In this document: in pieces, positions 13,501-28,500 of the stretch
Numbering within the stretch: the stretch's first letter is position 1
How the letters are laid out: the number at the start of each line of letters is the position of its first letter
Assembly: GCA_022605955.1 (NCBI GenBank)
Contig: JAKCOZ010000001.1
Location: forward strand, 20,514,146-20,578,145
Source: Rallus limicola
Lineage: Eukaryota > Chordata > Aves > Gruiformes > Rallidae
Length of the DNA stretch: 64,000 nt
Direction: 5' to 3'
Notes under the pieces: generated by a model
The model's database searches: none
What the model was told of the DNA's origin: nothing
What the model saw: the letters and a program-made list of their open reading frames with translations, nothing else
Program-made: the position numbers and the translations under genes

Positions 13501-16500
13501 AGGAACTGCTCTGCCTTTGCAATAATTTTCATTGGTGCATCTCTTATCCAGAACATTCATATTTGCACAAAGTATAGAAGACAGTTAACAAAAGATAAGT
13601 TTGGTTTTGCAAAAGTACTGACAAATTAACCTCTTTAAAAATGTTTTCACTAGATTCATCAGGATCAGAGACTACAGTATTAAAGAGAATAAAAGGATAT
13701 CTAGATGTGCTCTGAGAAATGTTTAGAAAACCCAAAATATGTAATTGAATTATTTAAAATATTTTAAATATATTGGATTTTTTGAAAAAAAAACTAAGCA
13801 GGGCATAAATGAGTATCATTCCTGGGCTGGGGCTGATCAGCTGATCAACTGCAGCTTACCCTTTTATACCTATAATTTGCTTTGCATCCTTTATAATAAT
13901 AATTTCTAACAGTAGGTGGGAATGGCAAGTTGAAAATTTCTGCCCCATTATAGCAAGATATTCCCCTGCTAATGTCCCCCCTCCCTCCTCTTTTATTCCC
14001 CTTGCATGCATCTCAATGAGAGCGAGCTGCTCATGGGTCAAAGCTGCCTTTGACTTACAGTGCTGGTCCTGTTAAAGTAAATGAACTGCTTCGCCATGCT
14101 TCTGATGTGCTCAATTGAGACAAGGCTGGCAACCTCTAGCTGAAATGAATATAAATTGATTAAAAGAAATGTAATATCTTTATTCTTTCCAAATTTAATG
14201 AGAAAGACTGCCTTTCTCTTTAGGGTGAGTGAATGACCCTATCGCTTTTCCTCTGGCTATGTGGGCAGCCTTGTATGTGACTAAGCTGCTTGTGCTGTGA
14301 AGTTAGAGCGATTAAACATCGATTGAGCTTGCTTATTGCTGTGTCTGAACAGCTTGTTGCTCAAAAAGACATTATTCTTTTTCCTAATTATAGCAATCAG
14401 TATAAGTAAAGTTATCACTTATCCCTAAAAACAGTCTTATTTGAATCCTTAGGCACATTTTTAATTTGCCATGGTTCCAGGATTACCCCATGTCTCCTAC
14501 CAGGTTTTATTTTGATTACCAAGACTGAGGTGAAAGGTTTGTGTTCTCTGTTAGTGACCTTTATGTGAATACCCTTAGTAAAGGCAGAGGTGAAGCTGTC
14601 CTTTGCAGCTTTGCTGTGCAGCACTGAGTAGATGTTCGTGGAAAACCTCTGACTTCAGAGTGGCAAAGGGTATGAAAATGTTTTGCACTCCCAACTTAGT
14701 AAAGCAGCCATGCTCACCTCAGTGTTGGAGACTATGTGGTATCGGACCAGCTCCAGCAGCTTCCATGACCCCTGCAAAAGCAGAAAAGAAGCTGTTTTAT
14801 ACCCAAAATGAGTCACAAAACTCCAACCTGGCCTGTGAGAGGATGTGGGGATGAGAATGACATCACTGTCTGGTTTACCAGTGGCGGTGCTCAGCTCATG
14901 ACATGCAACCTGCCCTATGGTGCCTGATTCCCTTGTCCCAGAACCTCCCAGGAGAGGGTTTGGGGCTTTGCCATGTGGCTGTCCAGGCTGTGCTGACAGG
15001 GCAAGAGCAAGGAAGCGAGGACCTGGTGTGGGGGATTGGTGCAGCTTCATAGGATGGCAGATCCCAAACCACAATCCTCTCTAGGTGGTACCTTGATCTT
15101 TAATTGTTAGAGAAGGCTCAGCCTTGATCACAGGAGCTTGTTTTAGATGAACACAGGAAAATGATGTATGTATGTGTCTGCTATACATCTGCATGTGTAT
15201 ATCTACTACCTAAAAAAAATTTGCATTCTAGAAAGACTATACCTCTGCAGAAAGGAGGTAATCCAGAGCCTCAGCTTTCATATTACTCAGAGCCTCATTG
15301 CTTGGAACAAATACGGTGTAAGGTCTGTTTTCCTGCTGTAAATCCATTCCAAGGCCGGTTTTCTGGTTTGGTTTACAAACAGACATGAAATTACATATAA
15401 ATATTAAGAACATCTGAAAATAGCTTTATGGAATTGATTTTTCAGATCCTTACCTCTATCAAAGACATAAATTGGCTGTATCTTCCATTATCTTGAAGTA
15501 CTGACATTATGGTTTCCTGGAATAAGATGAGAAGAAGATTTATTTACATCAGGAACGTAGAATAAATACCGAATCCTGTAAGACATTTTTGAGTTACTTC
15601 ATGAGTGTCAGTTATTACAGATTGAATACAGTTAGATGGCTAGTGGTGTCTGGAAATGGCTGAGATGGTAGTACTCTTGTCCTCATGCTGTACCAGTTTA
15701 TAGTTAAAGTTTGTCATTGACTGGAAATAGTGTGTAATCACAGAACATACAAACAGTGTGTGTATGAGGAAAGCATTGTTATCTTTTCATTCCCATTAAG
15801 AAAGGGCAGAGAAATAAAATATTTGCAAAAACACTTTGCAAGTGAACTCTCAAAGAAATATGATAAGCAGGGCACCAAAAACTCAAAGCATCCCAAATTA
15901 TCAATTTTTATAATATTTTTTTTGAAATGAGGGATTGCTGCTTTGGATACAAGTTTTACCTGATATCTGTCAGTCCTTTGCATTCAATTAATATAAAACT
16001 ATTTTAAAAGAAAGTCTGTATGTAGCATATGGCTCACCTCTTTTCTGCTTTCCACTGTTGGCTTCACATTGTCCATGGCTTTGTCAATAATGTGCAAAAT
16101 CCCATTGGAAGCAATGATATTTCCCTGCAAAAGTTTTCCTTTCCTCTTTCCTCCTTGGATTCTAATCCTTAATTGATTATCCTGAAAGAAGCCAGACAAT
16201 AGCTAGTGAGCTCTTTATTATGGAATGACGAGTATGAGCAGTGAATAAAGTCTAACACCCCCTTCCATTGCCTACACCTGGGCCATTTAAATCTGGGGAG
16301 GTTAGAGCCCCCTTCCAATGCTTAGCAAGACATAGAAAAAAATACCTCTAACTTTGGATCAGAATGATGTTATTTTGTTTCAGGACAGCAAAGCTTGGAA
16401 GAGAAGCGGAGACAATCCCCGTGGGCAGCATCCCTAAACAGGCTCTGTGACTGCTAGTAGTAGGAGTCTGCCAGGAAATGATTTAAAATGTGATTGTACT

Positions 16501-19500
16501 GAAAGGGTCAACTCCTGTAATCTTGCAGGACTGCAACCCATTTCCTTATATTATATGTATATTTCAAACAACAAAATGTTGCTGATTCTGCATTGTACTG
16601 AAGCCTGCAGGAAACGAACAGGCCTCAGACAGCAATGTATTTTCCTGTTACAAACGGAGTGTGCACTCGTTAAAGAAATAAAATAGCTCTTAGTTGCCAC
16701 TAATCTACTAATAAACATGAGGTACTTGATTTCAGCCTTCATGTAGGCTCAAGTCACAAACAAACCTTTAAGAGACCGAGAGCAAAAATTCTAGATTATA
16801 AAATCTAAGTTGTCAGCTCTAGAGAACAAATAGTTTTAAACTCTGGGATCAGACTGCCCTGATGTTTTCTGACATCAAATGAGCTGGGCTAGTGATGAAC
16901 TGTACTCCATATCTTTCATGATGAATTGCTCTGTGTGTTTTATTTAGGCTGAAGGCTTCTATTTGCTGTGTCATTCAAAGATGCTGATGCTTAGAGGGAG
17001 GTGGGATCTGCAGTGCAGTTGGTGCTTGCTCTGTGTGAGCAGCACACTGAGGTTTCCAGCATAAGCTCTGGACTTTTCCACCTCCATGCCCCTCTTACTT
17101 CACCTAGGCTCTCTTAATGCCCTCTCTGCACCTCTGTTGGTGATGCCTACAGATTAAAGATTACTTTAATTTTAGCAAACATACTTACTATGGTCTGAGA
17201 TGGATCACTGTCTGACTCAGTCATGATGTATCTCTGAAGGTAATTTTTGTTTTCATTGATTTTAGTCGTAACTTTGATGCTGGTGAGGTTAAAAGTTTCA
17301 CATGAATTCCTAGCAAAACATGGCTGCAGCTGTGGTATTTCATAATACCGTAGCTATCTACAACCTGATTTCTTGCTGTGGAAAAACCTTTCATAGTCCT
17401 TGTGGAATGAACAGAGCATAGTTTTCTTGCTGGGGCTGGCTAGAAGGTGACTTACCTTTTCTCCTTTTGATACCTCTCCTGACTTGCCAGTCAAAGTATA
17501 TATTATGTTAGTATTATTCAAGTTACTGGTATTCAGTTGACCAGCGATAATATGGAGTTTCACGAAGTACTGTGCTGTCAGTTTATTATTCAGAAGATCC
17601 TTTGGAAAAGCAGAGCAAAGATGTATTTCAATAGAAGCTTCATCTAAAAATAATCTCACAGTGAATGTTTTTTTTTTTTTAACCTCCAGCTATTACATCC
17701 TAAAATGACATATTCTCTTCTGAAGTGAGGTGAAATGGAAGCCCCTCTTGGTTTCAGTTCATAGAATCAAACAGAATCACAGAATGGCAGGGGTTGGAAG
17801 GGACCTTGAAAGATCCTCTAGTCCAGCCCCCGCACCAGAGTGGCATTACCTAGATTAAGTCACACAAGAATGTGTCCAGGCAGGTTTTGAATATCTCCAG
17901 AGAAGGAGACTCCATAACCTCTCTGGACAGCCTGTCCCAGTGCTTTGTCCCCTTCACAGTAAAAAGGTTTTTCCTTATATTCACATGGAACTTCCTATGG
18001 TCCAGCTTACACCCATTGCCCCTTGATGAGCAGTTCAGGTCAGATGGCACCCTTATATCCCTATGTGAGCGGTATGTGCCTCCAGAATTGTCCTGACTTC
18101 AGGTGAAGGTGCTGGATGCTGACTAATTTCAAGTCAGGGCGCTATTTTTGGGGTTTTTTTTTTGTTTGTTTGTTTGGGTTTTTTTTTGCTTGCTTGTTTG
18201 TTTTAAACTAAACCTTTTTTTTTTTTTTTTTTAATCATCATTACATAAAATTTGACCTGTAGGCCTCCCTGGTGGAAATTGAGATCTTAATTCAGACCCA
18301 GACTCATCCAAGTGAAAAAACCTTGTACACAGTCGTGTAAGACAATGCAGAACTTACCTGAAGCATAACTGCATTCTACCCTGACTCACAAAATAATTTT
18401 GGTTTTCTTTCAAGTAGAAAAAAGACAATCTCTGGGCCCAAGATTTATATCTATTTAGAAGAATGCTGGAGAAAAAAGTTCTTCTGAATCTGTTGCATCA
18501 GAGTATTATTAACACATGAGATTTTGGAAGGAGCTAAATCCTCCCAATTTAAAATCCTCTATGTTGCTTACTTACATTTGTACCTTTAAGCCCCTTGTTT
18601 GTTGGTACAAGCACAGTAAATGGTCCCAGAGTACTCAGCGGCCATTCATAGACATTTTCTGAGTAAGAGAGAGAGAGAGGGGAAAAAAAGTTTAAATGTG
18701 TTTTGAAAAGCTCATTGTACTGTTAGGGGCACCTTCCTGTAGCTGGTAGTGCTGGGAGCAGACAGGGCAAGATCAACCCACCCAAAAGGACCTGACTTTG
18801 CTTGCATGCAGTCACTTACCCATGAGTGATAAGGCAGATGTCAGCTTGCCTTGCCACCGTCCTCCCACTTCACTGTTCAGGTCTCGGAGGCGCTCCATGA
18901 TGTTTCCGTAGCACACAAACCCGTTCCCCACAGAGCCCCCCTGGCACGTACACCTGTGAAGGGATTGTCATTGGAGTTATGCGCTGATGCCCTGTGGTGT
19001 TGGCGAGGCTCTAGCTAAACCTGCTCTAGTTGTTACCTCTTGCAACTCTGAATACATTTTTGGGAAGCATGAATGCATTTTGGTTTAATCTACAGCTTCT
19101 GTATGCTGTGGAGTATGTCAGCAGGTAGGGCAGACTGGTGGCTGCTTGCTTGATCTGATGTCCTGCTGTGAGCTGGGTCAGGAGGCAGTGGTGTCTGTCT
19201 TGTACTAGCTCTTTGAGTAGGGGCTACATGATGCTCCTATCTGCAGTGGAGCTTCTGGGCCCCACTTACTATTTGGGACTCATTGGGATTAATGGTAGTT
19301 ATGTATGAAGGGAATTTTGGCACCTCATTGAATTGGTAGAAAAAGGCAAGCAGGGGTGTCGGGTGCTTCAATAAAGCAAAGCAGTTGTTTATTACACTGT
19401 CCTTTAAGGAACCAAAACATCTGGGTCAGTGATACTGGTACTTTAACATTACCTTTTCTTTTTTTTTTTGAAGCCGCTGAAGCCCTCAATATCATGCTTT

Positions 19501-22500
19501 TTCAAATCTATACTTTATGCTTCTATTGTCTCTGCACTGGAAATAGCATCTCTGCTGTAACACAGTGACTCTCCCCTAGGGACTCCAGTGATATACAGTT
19601 GTCCTACATAAGTCCAAAGCAGGCTTAGGTTATGGTGACAGGCAATGCCTTGAATTGGGCTCAGTGTCCTCACTGGCTTGGGTTGGGCTGCATATGAAGT
19701 AACGTGTTGTGGCCAAGGCAGAATGTAAAGGAAATTTGTGGAAGAATAAACCCAAGCGTCAGTCTGATATTTTCTGACCTGTGAGGTAGGGAACATGCCT
19801 CATGAAAACTGAATCTTATGGCCATGAAAGATCTTAGTGTCACAAGAGAGGTGGGGAAAAAATCTTTGGCTGTCGATTGACTGGTGCTTGCTATGAGGTG
19901 CTGATAGGTACAAATGGTAGCTAGGACTTCCATGTGCTTTGAGTATTCACCCAGAGCAGTGGTTAGTACTTGCTAAAAAATCTGGCCTCTCTAAGCCTGC
20001 CTCAATGTGAGGGGCCATCAGTGCCTACTGGTTTTGCCAATCTCAGCTTTTTCTGCTGCTCTCTTCAGAAAATCAACCCCTGCTTGGCCGCTGGTGGTGT
20101 CAGCTCAGTCCTTTACTCATCTGCAGTGCTAAAATTAAAGCAGGCACTTGTCAATATATGGCACCCACAGAAAGAAATCCTAACTATATTTAGGACACTA
20201 AACAACTATATGGTATGTATTGCTAAACATTGGCTTTAATAGTGCCTTTCCTATTTAAGCTTCTGTATGAGCCCTATCTGTAGTGAATCATCTCTGGATA
20301 TTTTTTCCAAAGGCATCATTAGAGAAGGAACATGACTCCATGCAAGCAAAAGATCTTCTTTATATAACTAATGACCTAATCATTTGCATGTGCTAGTTGT
20401 TGCAAACACACATCTGTCATTCACACCCCACAAGTTGTACCAACCTGATGCCAAATCATCTCCTACTTCCCACGTAGAGTCTCTACTGTAGCTGTTTCCC
20501 TAATGATAGAAATCTAATTTGAAAGTCACTGCAGTGTAGGGGGCTGAAAAAAGACTCAGAGGAGTGATGGAATTTTGGCCAAGAGGCTAAGGCTTTGACT
20601 CCTTCTGGGCCTTGGGAAAAATAGAAGTCTAAAAGAATGTTAAATTTTGAGGATGCAACTCTTTTTTTTTTTCTTAAGAGGAACTCTTGGGTAGAGGGGT
20701 GCAACTGTGGAGCCTGAGTGTTTAGGGCTGGGAGAGAGGAGCAGCTCTTTCTTGGGGACTTATCCCTTTCTTTTGATGGGTGTTTGTTGCATTGACGTGC
20801 ACAGTCCCCTTCACTTCTCACCAGAGAACAAAAAACTGAGGCTTCAGAAACTACCCAGAAACTATCAGATCAAGGTTTCAAAATGAACCTCTCTCTCATT
20901 CAGTAAATGGTTATAAAGAAGTAGGTGGTTAAACAATGTGATATTTTTTCTTTATTTTTTTTTTTTTCCCTATAATTTCCATGGGCACAGTGAACTGCAG
21001 AAATACCTGTGTACTTTGAAATCTCTTTTCTGAGGACAGTATTGCTTAGAACCATGTGGGTGTCCAGTAACACAGTATGCATTTTGTTGCTAAAGGAAAG
21101 CACATAGCAATTCCAGATTAGCACCTCTTTCATGGGATCAAACCCTTCAAACCTGTGTATCCCCTCACTGTTTCTGATGGAGTAATTTACTCTCTGTGGC
21201 TGGGACCAGGAAAGACCAACTAAGTGAATGACTGGATTGGTTTTGTCTTAGCTTTGTCTGGAGGCTCTGGTTCACGAGTCATACTGCATGGGGCACTATA
21301 GGATTTTGCTATGAACACACCACCTACTGTAAGGGCTGAACATCTCTAAAGAGGCACAGCTTTACAAAAAGCCTGGACTATTTAAACTTAGTTGCTTGAT
21401 GTTTTCAAGATAAGCTGCATGGACAGTACTGGCAGAACAGAAGTCACTACTTCAGCTTACTCAGGAAGGGGAAGACAATTGTATCTCTCTGGAAATGGGG
21501 AGCTCAGCTTTCTGTCTCCATTTTACCTGAGTTTTGGTTTATGAAGCTACTAATTTCTAACATTGAAGACAGAGTAAAAATTAGAAATTTAAAGAGAAAT
21601 CAGTTGAGTGTAGTTGAGGGAAAACCAGTTCTTGGAAAACAGAGGGGTCATGGTTTAATACGTAGCGTGATTCTGCACCAGAGGAAGCTTTGTAGCTTCT
21701 GGGTGATGCTGGGCATAATTACCATGCTGAAGCAATGCCATAGAAAGTGTCAGTACTCATTAAGAAAAGATCTGTATGGGAACAGAAAGGAGACACGATC
21801 TTGGTTTTTCAGGAGGTTGCTGTGTTACGGTGTTATGGTCACAAACGAAATGTTGGTCACTTCTACAACTTTTACAAGAGATTTATTCTTTTACAAATTA
21901 TTTGTTTCTGGAGTGAGTAGAAGTGACTGTGTGGGGGGAAGTAACTGTACAACTGCATGTTTTATAAGACCAAAGACAAACACAAGAGCAAGGAAGCAAT
22001 GTGGGTTTGTGGCCTCTGTTAGAGCTTTGTGTTTTAGAAGAAGAAAATAAAACATCACCAAAACAAGCCCTCCCAAATATATCTGCATCTGTGATGCAGC
22101 CAAAATACAGTAAGTGTCTGTCACTTATCAGAAACAACTTACTGTGCCCACATTAATAATGCATGTTAATACATGTTTTTCTTTGCAAAGTTCCTATTTC
22201 ATAAATGGACTGTACTTAGTTGGAAGCTATTCAGTATAAGTTTTAGGTTTTTTTGGCAGATAGATAGTTTTAGTTTGAGTCCCGCATCTTTCTTCTGTAT
22301 TTGTTTTTGCCATTAAAAGTCACTGAATGAATGGTGTGCAAAGCACTTGGATTGCTTCCCTCCCTCCTCTCAGTCATAAGTTTTTAACTTTCCCATTCTA
22401 AAATTCTCAAAACTTCATCAGCTGTTGAAAATAGAGTTGCAACAGTGAAGCAGTGACAAATTGGGAAAGAAAAGTTCTGATTTGTATGATGTGGAATTTT

Positions 22501-25500
22501 AATTTTTCAATTCATGTTGTTCAGTATAGTAGCAAACTAAGTACAGTGTAATTATATATTAGTGCAGTTTGAGTAGTATAGCATGCTCTAGAAATAAACT
22601 AGGGGATATTCTCGATAAACTTGTTTGAAATGCACAATCTCTGGCACAAAAGTGACATTAATGTTAGACTGTAAGAGGAAGCTGCATGGTAAAGTAAGAA
22701 ATGGCAATAAGAAAATTCTTCAGCGTGATCACTTTCTGTCTCTATAGATCTAAATGATAAAGAATTTGTTCTCAACTTAGAACTAATGGCCTTTTTTTGG
22801 TTATCTCATTCAAACTCTCAGCTCCTGAAAACTAACATTTCAGGGACCCAGTACTGGCCATCACTGGGCTGTAGAAACATGTAATCTGAATTCTTTGGGT
22901 TAAGATAAAGGTTAGTGTTAAAGCTGACTTTCCTCCTAACTGCAAATTTCATACAGGAATACAAACCCTGACAGAGGTTTTGCAGTTTCCCATGTGCTTG
23001 ACTCAAGGCTTTGAGGAATCTGTTGAGGTTGGCATTGCTTTCACAGCATGGGGGTCAGATTCCCTAGTTGTATCTGTATTAGTATACTAAAAAGAACCAG
23101 GGCTCCAGTGCTGTCCCATGATAATTAATGCTGATTAATTTTTAGCACGCTGCCTGGCATGTTTCTGGCCCACACCAAGCAGCATTTTCTCAGGCAGTGC
23201 CCAGGCACAGTTGAAGGGATAGCGTGTGCCAGGGACTGCTGCCAAGAGACAGTTACTTTGTTTTGGAAGAAGAAGAGGAAACTTTAGCTCTGAGTCAGAC
23301 CATGCTGTTTGCCCCAAGGAACAGAAAAGAGGTGTCGGTCCTTTTCATTTACTAGTGTAGAAGTGACTTTTGAGTACTATAAAGCTTAATAGGTATTAGC
23401 AGTTGGATCGATGAAATCAAACTCTGCTGTAATTGGTTTACCCTAACCCCATTACATTTAATTTGTCCTTGATCAAGAAACCATTAATGATAACTTCAGG
23501 AGATCATCCACTAAATTTGTTTTTACTAGGGGAAGGAGGGAGAAATTGAGTAAAGCTTTAATGAACAAAAATACTCACTTAATCTGTCCTGGTGCTGCCA
23601 TGGAGCATTTAGCCTTTTTATGGCAGGTGTTGTTTGTTTCACAGATGTCCGTCATGCTGCATCCTTTCCCAGGTACAAAGTTTGTATAATGCTCCTTGCA
23701 TTCACAGTGGGACTGAGTCAGTGTGATGGGAGAGGGAGAGAAAAATTAGACATGGGTAAATTGTGGATTTCAGCATATTTTCTGGAACTAGGGTTTAAAG
23801 ACAGTGATCTTGCAGAACCTTAGTTAATCAGCTGGTGAGTTCAGATACAAGTATAAACCTTATCCATATTTATACGACTTCCTTCTAGGTTTTATCCACT
23901 CCAGAAAACTACTGACTCTCAGATAAATTTCCTTTGGATAAAGCTCTTTAGATTCACTTCTGTGACTAGAGAACATTTAAAATCAGCATGGGTAGATTAA
24001 TTTTTTTACTTCTTTTCCCACAGCCCTCTACCTCCAAAATGAGTGCCAAAGCATGGTATTAATAAGTGAGGTGTATCCCTGAGACACCCCTGAGAAGAGA
24101 AACTTGCATGACCGTGAACTGCAGGACAACCCTGGGTGACTGAGTCCCTTGTTGACTCTTCAGGGTGTCCAGGCAAGACAGGCATGTCTCCTGAAGTGTC
24201 GCTTTCTTGGTGGGGAGAGTTCACACAGCAATCTGAGTCAGTTCCCAACAGCATGAATAATATACAGCCTTCATGGAGTGCCTCTCATGGGTTGTCTTCA
24301 AAGACTCAGATTACTTCTTTCCTAAGCACACTAACTTTAGACATGCATCTGTGGTACTTGTGTAAGGACCCTACTGGTCCTACAAGGCCCCTGTGGTCAG
24401 AGAGACACAATTTAATAGGGAGAAGCTTCGCTTCAGTGCCTTCAATTTGAAGTAAATCTGAGCCTAAATATTCTAGGAGAAAGAACACTATTGCCATTTC
24501 CATTTTCAGAGGGAGAACCATGATGAACTAAAGACTCCTGGTCAATGGCAGGACCTATGTCAAGTTGAAGAATAGAGCCTGGTCTCCCTGAGGGTTGTTC
24601 CTATACCCTTATGGCTTTTTTTTTTTTTTTTTTTTTGGAGAGAGAAAGCATTATTTCTTCTTAGGCAGTTAGCATATGAAATGTTTGGGACACACATTCA
24701 GCACTAACCTTTCCTGGACCATCATATATGCAAACAGTGGACTGAGCAGGGCAATTCCCATATGTTGCTTGGCAAGGGTCTATGGGCAAGCAAACTTGAC
24801 CGTCCCCTCTGTAACCTTCTTGACAGGTACATTTATGCTGATTTGGTCCAAGGTAAATGCAGTTGGCATTAGGATCACAGACCTTCTTGGAGCATGGGTT
24901 GATAGCTTGTGAATAAAGAAGTAAGAGAATTATTGCCTGCAGTTCTCAAATTGAAGACAAGGATTTGCCAGAGCACCTCCATGCCAAACAAAGCCCAAGC
25001 AGACTAAACTTCTCATAACAGCCAAGTCTGAAATATCGTGGTAACAGGAAGACAGAAGGGAGGAATGTGTTTATTCTAACGTAGCAACCAACTGTTTGCT
25101 TTTGGACAGAAATGATCTCTTAACTTGGCAAATTGAGTTATAAACAGATTAAAACTTGTAATGTGCTCATTAAAATATCACAACTATTTCCCTGTTCCCT
25201 GGTGGATTTTAACCAGAGAAGGTCAGGTAGGTGACATGAGGTTTGTACAAGCTTTAAGCACGTGTTAGATCAGTTGGAAAATATTTCTCAATACAATAGG
25301 GCTCCACTGTTTTCTTTCCGGTAATTAAACAATATAATGTCACTTGTTCAGCTATATCAAAAACTGGCCAGCAAGTACTTTAGTCACATCCTCCACACTG
25401 CTGTACTTTCAGGACTTGACTGGAAGCTCACTAGTTATTTCTATGGGCCCTTTTTTTCAAGGCAATGACATTGCTTGTCCATGCTTATAGTCCAGCACTG

Positions 25501-28500
25501 GTTGGAGAACATCTTCTCACACCTTCATCCAGTTTAGGATATGGTCAAGCACTCATTGTAGCTACAAGGTGGCAGGCCCCAGAGTCACTTGAAAGGTGGT
25601 GCTCTTCACTGTCTTCCCCTCTCCTCCTCCCTTTCTTTCCCCTCAGCTGGGACTGAGTTGGCAGTGCTCAGCTCATCTTTCAAGCCTTCTCTTCTGTTCT
25701 CAGGTGAAATCACGCACATACACACATTCACATGCTCAAATTGACCATGAGCAATGCCACCTCCAAGCTGAGTCTGGGATAGCTACTGCTATCCTCGCTT
25801 ATATGTTTGGCTGCACTGGAGCTGCTTGTTCTCTACTTTCCAACCAGTTAAATCTAAAAGACACTGGCTTGAGCCACAGGTGACCCCAGTATCTAAAGGC
25901 ACTGGGACAGAGGAGCAACATCCACACAGGCTGCATCAATGCAAAACCCAAGAGAGGTAGGGATTCTAGCATCTTTCTTCTCTGCTTGTTTCTGTAATTT
26001 CTTTGTCTCTCAATTGTCTATGCTGCCTACTAGAAGAACCTCACATTCCCTGAAGAGAGACTTTCTGATGTCTTGCCTTTGGGCGCTGTTAAAGTCTACT
26101 CAGAGAGGATTATTCCATAGTTAGGACCAAGAGGGTTGAATTATATAATGTAAATATTCCTGCAGAGGATAAGTAGTAGTGTATTTCTGGCCTGATTCAA
26201 GCCAGCATTTACTAAATAGTGCTTCCAGCATCAGATACAACCATTTTCTTCATTGCAATTGGTCTAGAAGGAAGAAGTCACTTAAAGGTGGCACTGTAAG
26301 ACATAAAGTAAGTAGAGATTCTTATAATATAGTTAATTTGAATGGCAAATGTCACGTTGAGGAGTCTATAAAGAGAACTTTAGGGTAGACTTTTACCTCT
26401 AGCTGAGATGCTATTACTTTGATTCAAAAAGAAAAAAAGAAAAGCTAACATGAGCTTGTCTGTAGAGTTTATGCTTAGTGATGAAGTGGAGCCACCACAT
26501 GATGGCTATTCAATAAATACAAGCCCTTGCTTGCTGTTAGTGATTATTATGAAAGCAAACTATGAGGCTGAACTTTAGCAAGTACAGCAATGTGGTAGGA
26601 GTGGATTTGTAAGCTTTGGTGGTCTGGTTTCCACACTACACATTTAATCTGGTGGCATGGACTGAAGCTTGCTAGAAGTTGGACTGATGTGCTTCTGGAG
26701 CACAATTTAGGGTTTAGTTTCATCCAGAAGGTATCTAGTTTGTGCAACTGAGACTGCTATGGGATATGAACCCAAGATAGTTAAGACAACAGTAACATTT
26801 GCTTCAAAAATTCAAATATTGAGTGCACTATAATGTTGTATCCAAAGACCTCAGTGAACAAGAATATTACTCACGTTCACATTGTGTACCGTTCCTGTGG
26901 TAGTTGGGCAGACATGTGCATTGCAGTTGTCTTCCATCATCACCCAAGGCAGTGCATCTGGAGTTTGCTGGACACTGCAAGGCCTCACATTCAGCTATCG
27001 CTGGTGGACAGAGAGGGACAGGTTAAGCTGTGTCTTCACACTGTGCCAGGAGATCTTGAGTCCTGCAGTAGATCAGTTCAAAGTACACCTGATCTAGGGA
27101 GCATCGATCCATGTTCATCCTCACCTATTCTAGTGGTATCAGAGCTGTTGAATATGTCCTATATAGAAAGTAATACACAGCAATCTACTTACGCTGATCA
27201 CATCTCAGCCCTTGGTATCCGGATAAGCAAGTGCATCTTCCATCCCCTGTAATTCCACTGTTGCATATTCCATGAATGCAGTCACAAACTATAGGGAGAC
27301 ATGGATTGGTTTTACTGAATAGTAGTGATGTTTGGAAAGACATTGGTTACCCACAGTAAATAGTGTCCAGGCTAACAACTGTTAGACATTACAAAGTGGG
27401 ATTTTTCATTGACCTGAGTTCCTGAAATTATAGGCTTCCATTAATGAGAAGATCAATACTCAACAGTTGAATACATCAGTAAATAACACTGATAATAGGC
27501 TGATAATAGCCTGAGGGCCTGCATCACCCACTATAAACACCAAACTGACCAGTTGCTAATGCTGTAAAAATTCTTAAGCCAAAATTGAATATAAGGTGTA
27601 AAATGGGCCATTATTATAACTGTTAAAAAAATAGTTATTTTTTTTTCCTTCAATTTTGCCTCTCTCAAGCACCTCCAGAAGAGATGAGCTTTTTGAATTT
27701 TATGACTTCTCCCCCTCCCTCTCCCACTCCCTCCCCCTCTCCCCCCCCCCCCCGAATTTATTTTGTTAAAAGGATAATTAATCACTGCATAGGTCTCAGG
27801 CTTTTTTCTGGTCTTGTTCCCATATTCTGCCATTTCTGGTTAAAAACCTTGTGAGACTATGCACACAAGATTCTGTATTTAGAGTCCAGGCAACTATGAG
27901 GGGCCTTTATAAACTTTTTCTGAAGCCTTATGTATAATTAAAAAGCTTTATCGAGATAACTGTTTAAATTATGGGAATAATGCTTTTTAGAAAGGCCCTG
28001 TACAGCTACACTTGGAAAAGGCTCAAAGACATAGCAAATTGTATCTGTAACTTCATGTTTAAGCTGCAGTGACATGTATCCTTTTCCCTTTACAAAAATA
28101 TCCTCTGTCCATGCGAATCACCTGCACTAATTAATTATTAATATTCTACCTGTGTTATCAGCCCTAATATAAAGCCCAGGAATGCCTAAGCTATTACTGA
28201 AGAGCAGTTAGTCAGAAATGCACAGTTTTTATAGATACTTAGAGAACTTGGAGGAAATCAAATACCTGAAAGCTGATGTGTAAAATATTGCATAAATTAA
28301 TATATACTTGAATCTTCTAGTAGATCTTTGGAAAATAATTACATTCATGACACTGAATTAATTCAAGTAACCTATTTTCATGGAAATGGAGTCTCAGTTA
28401 CATTTCTGTGTACCAACACTGGCATCCAGTGGAGAGCTGGTAGAAAAAGGGCCTTTGAGTCAGCAGCGGTGTTCGATTAGTGTAGAAAGGCCAACACAGC

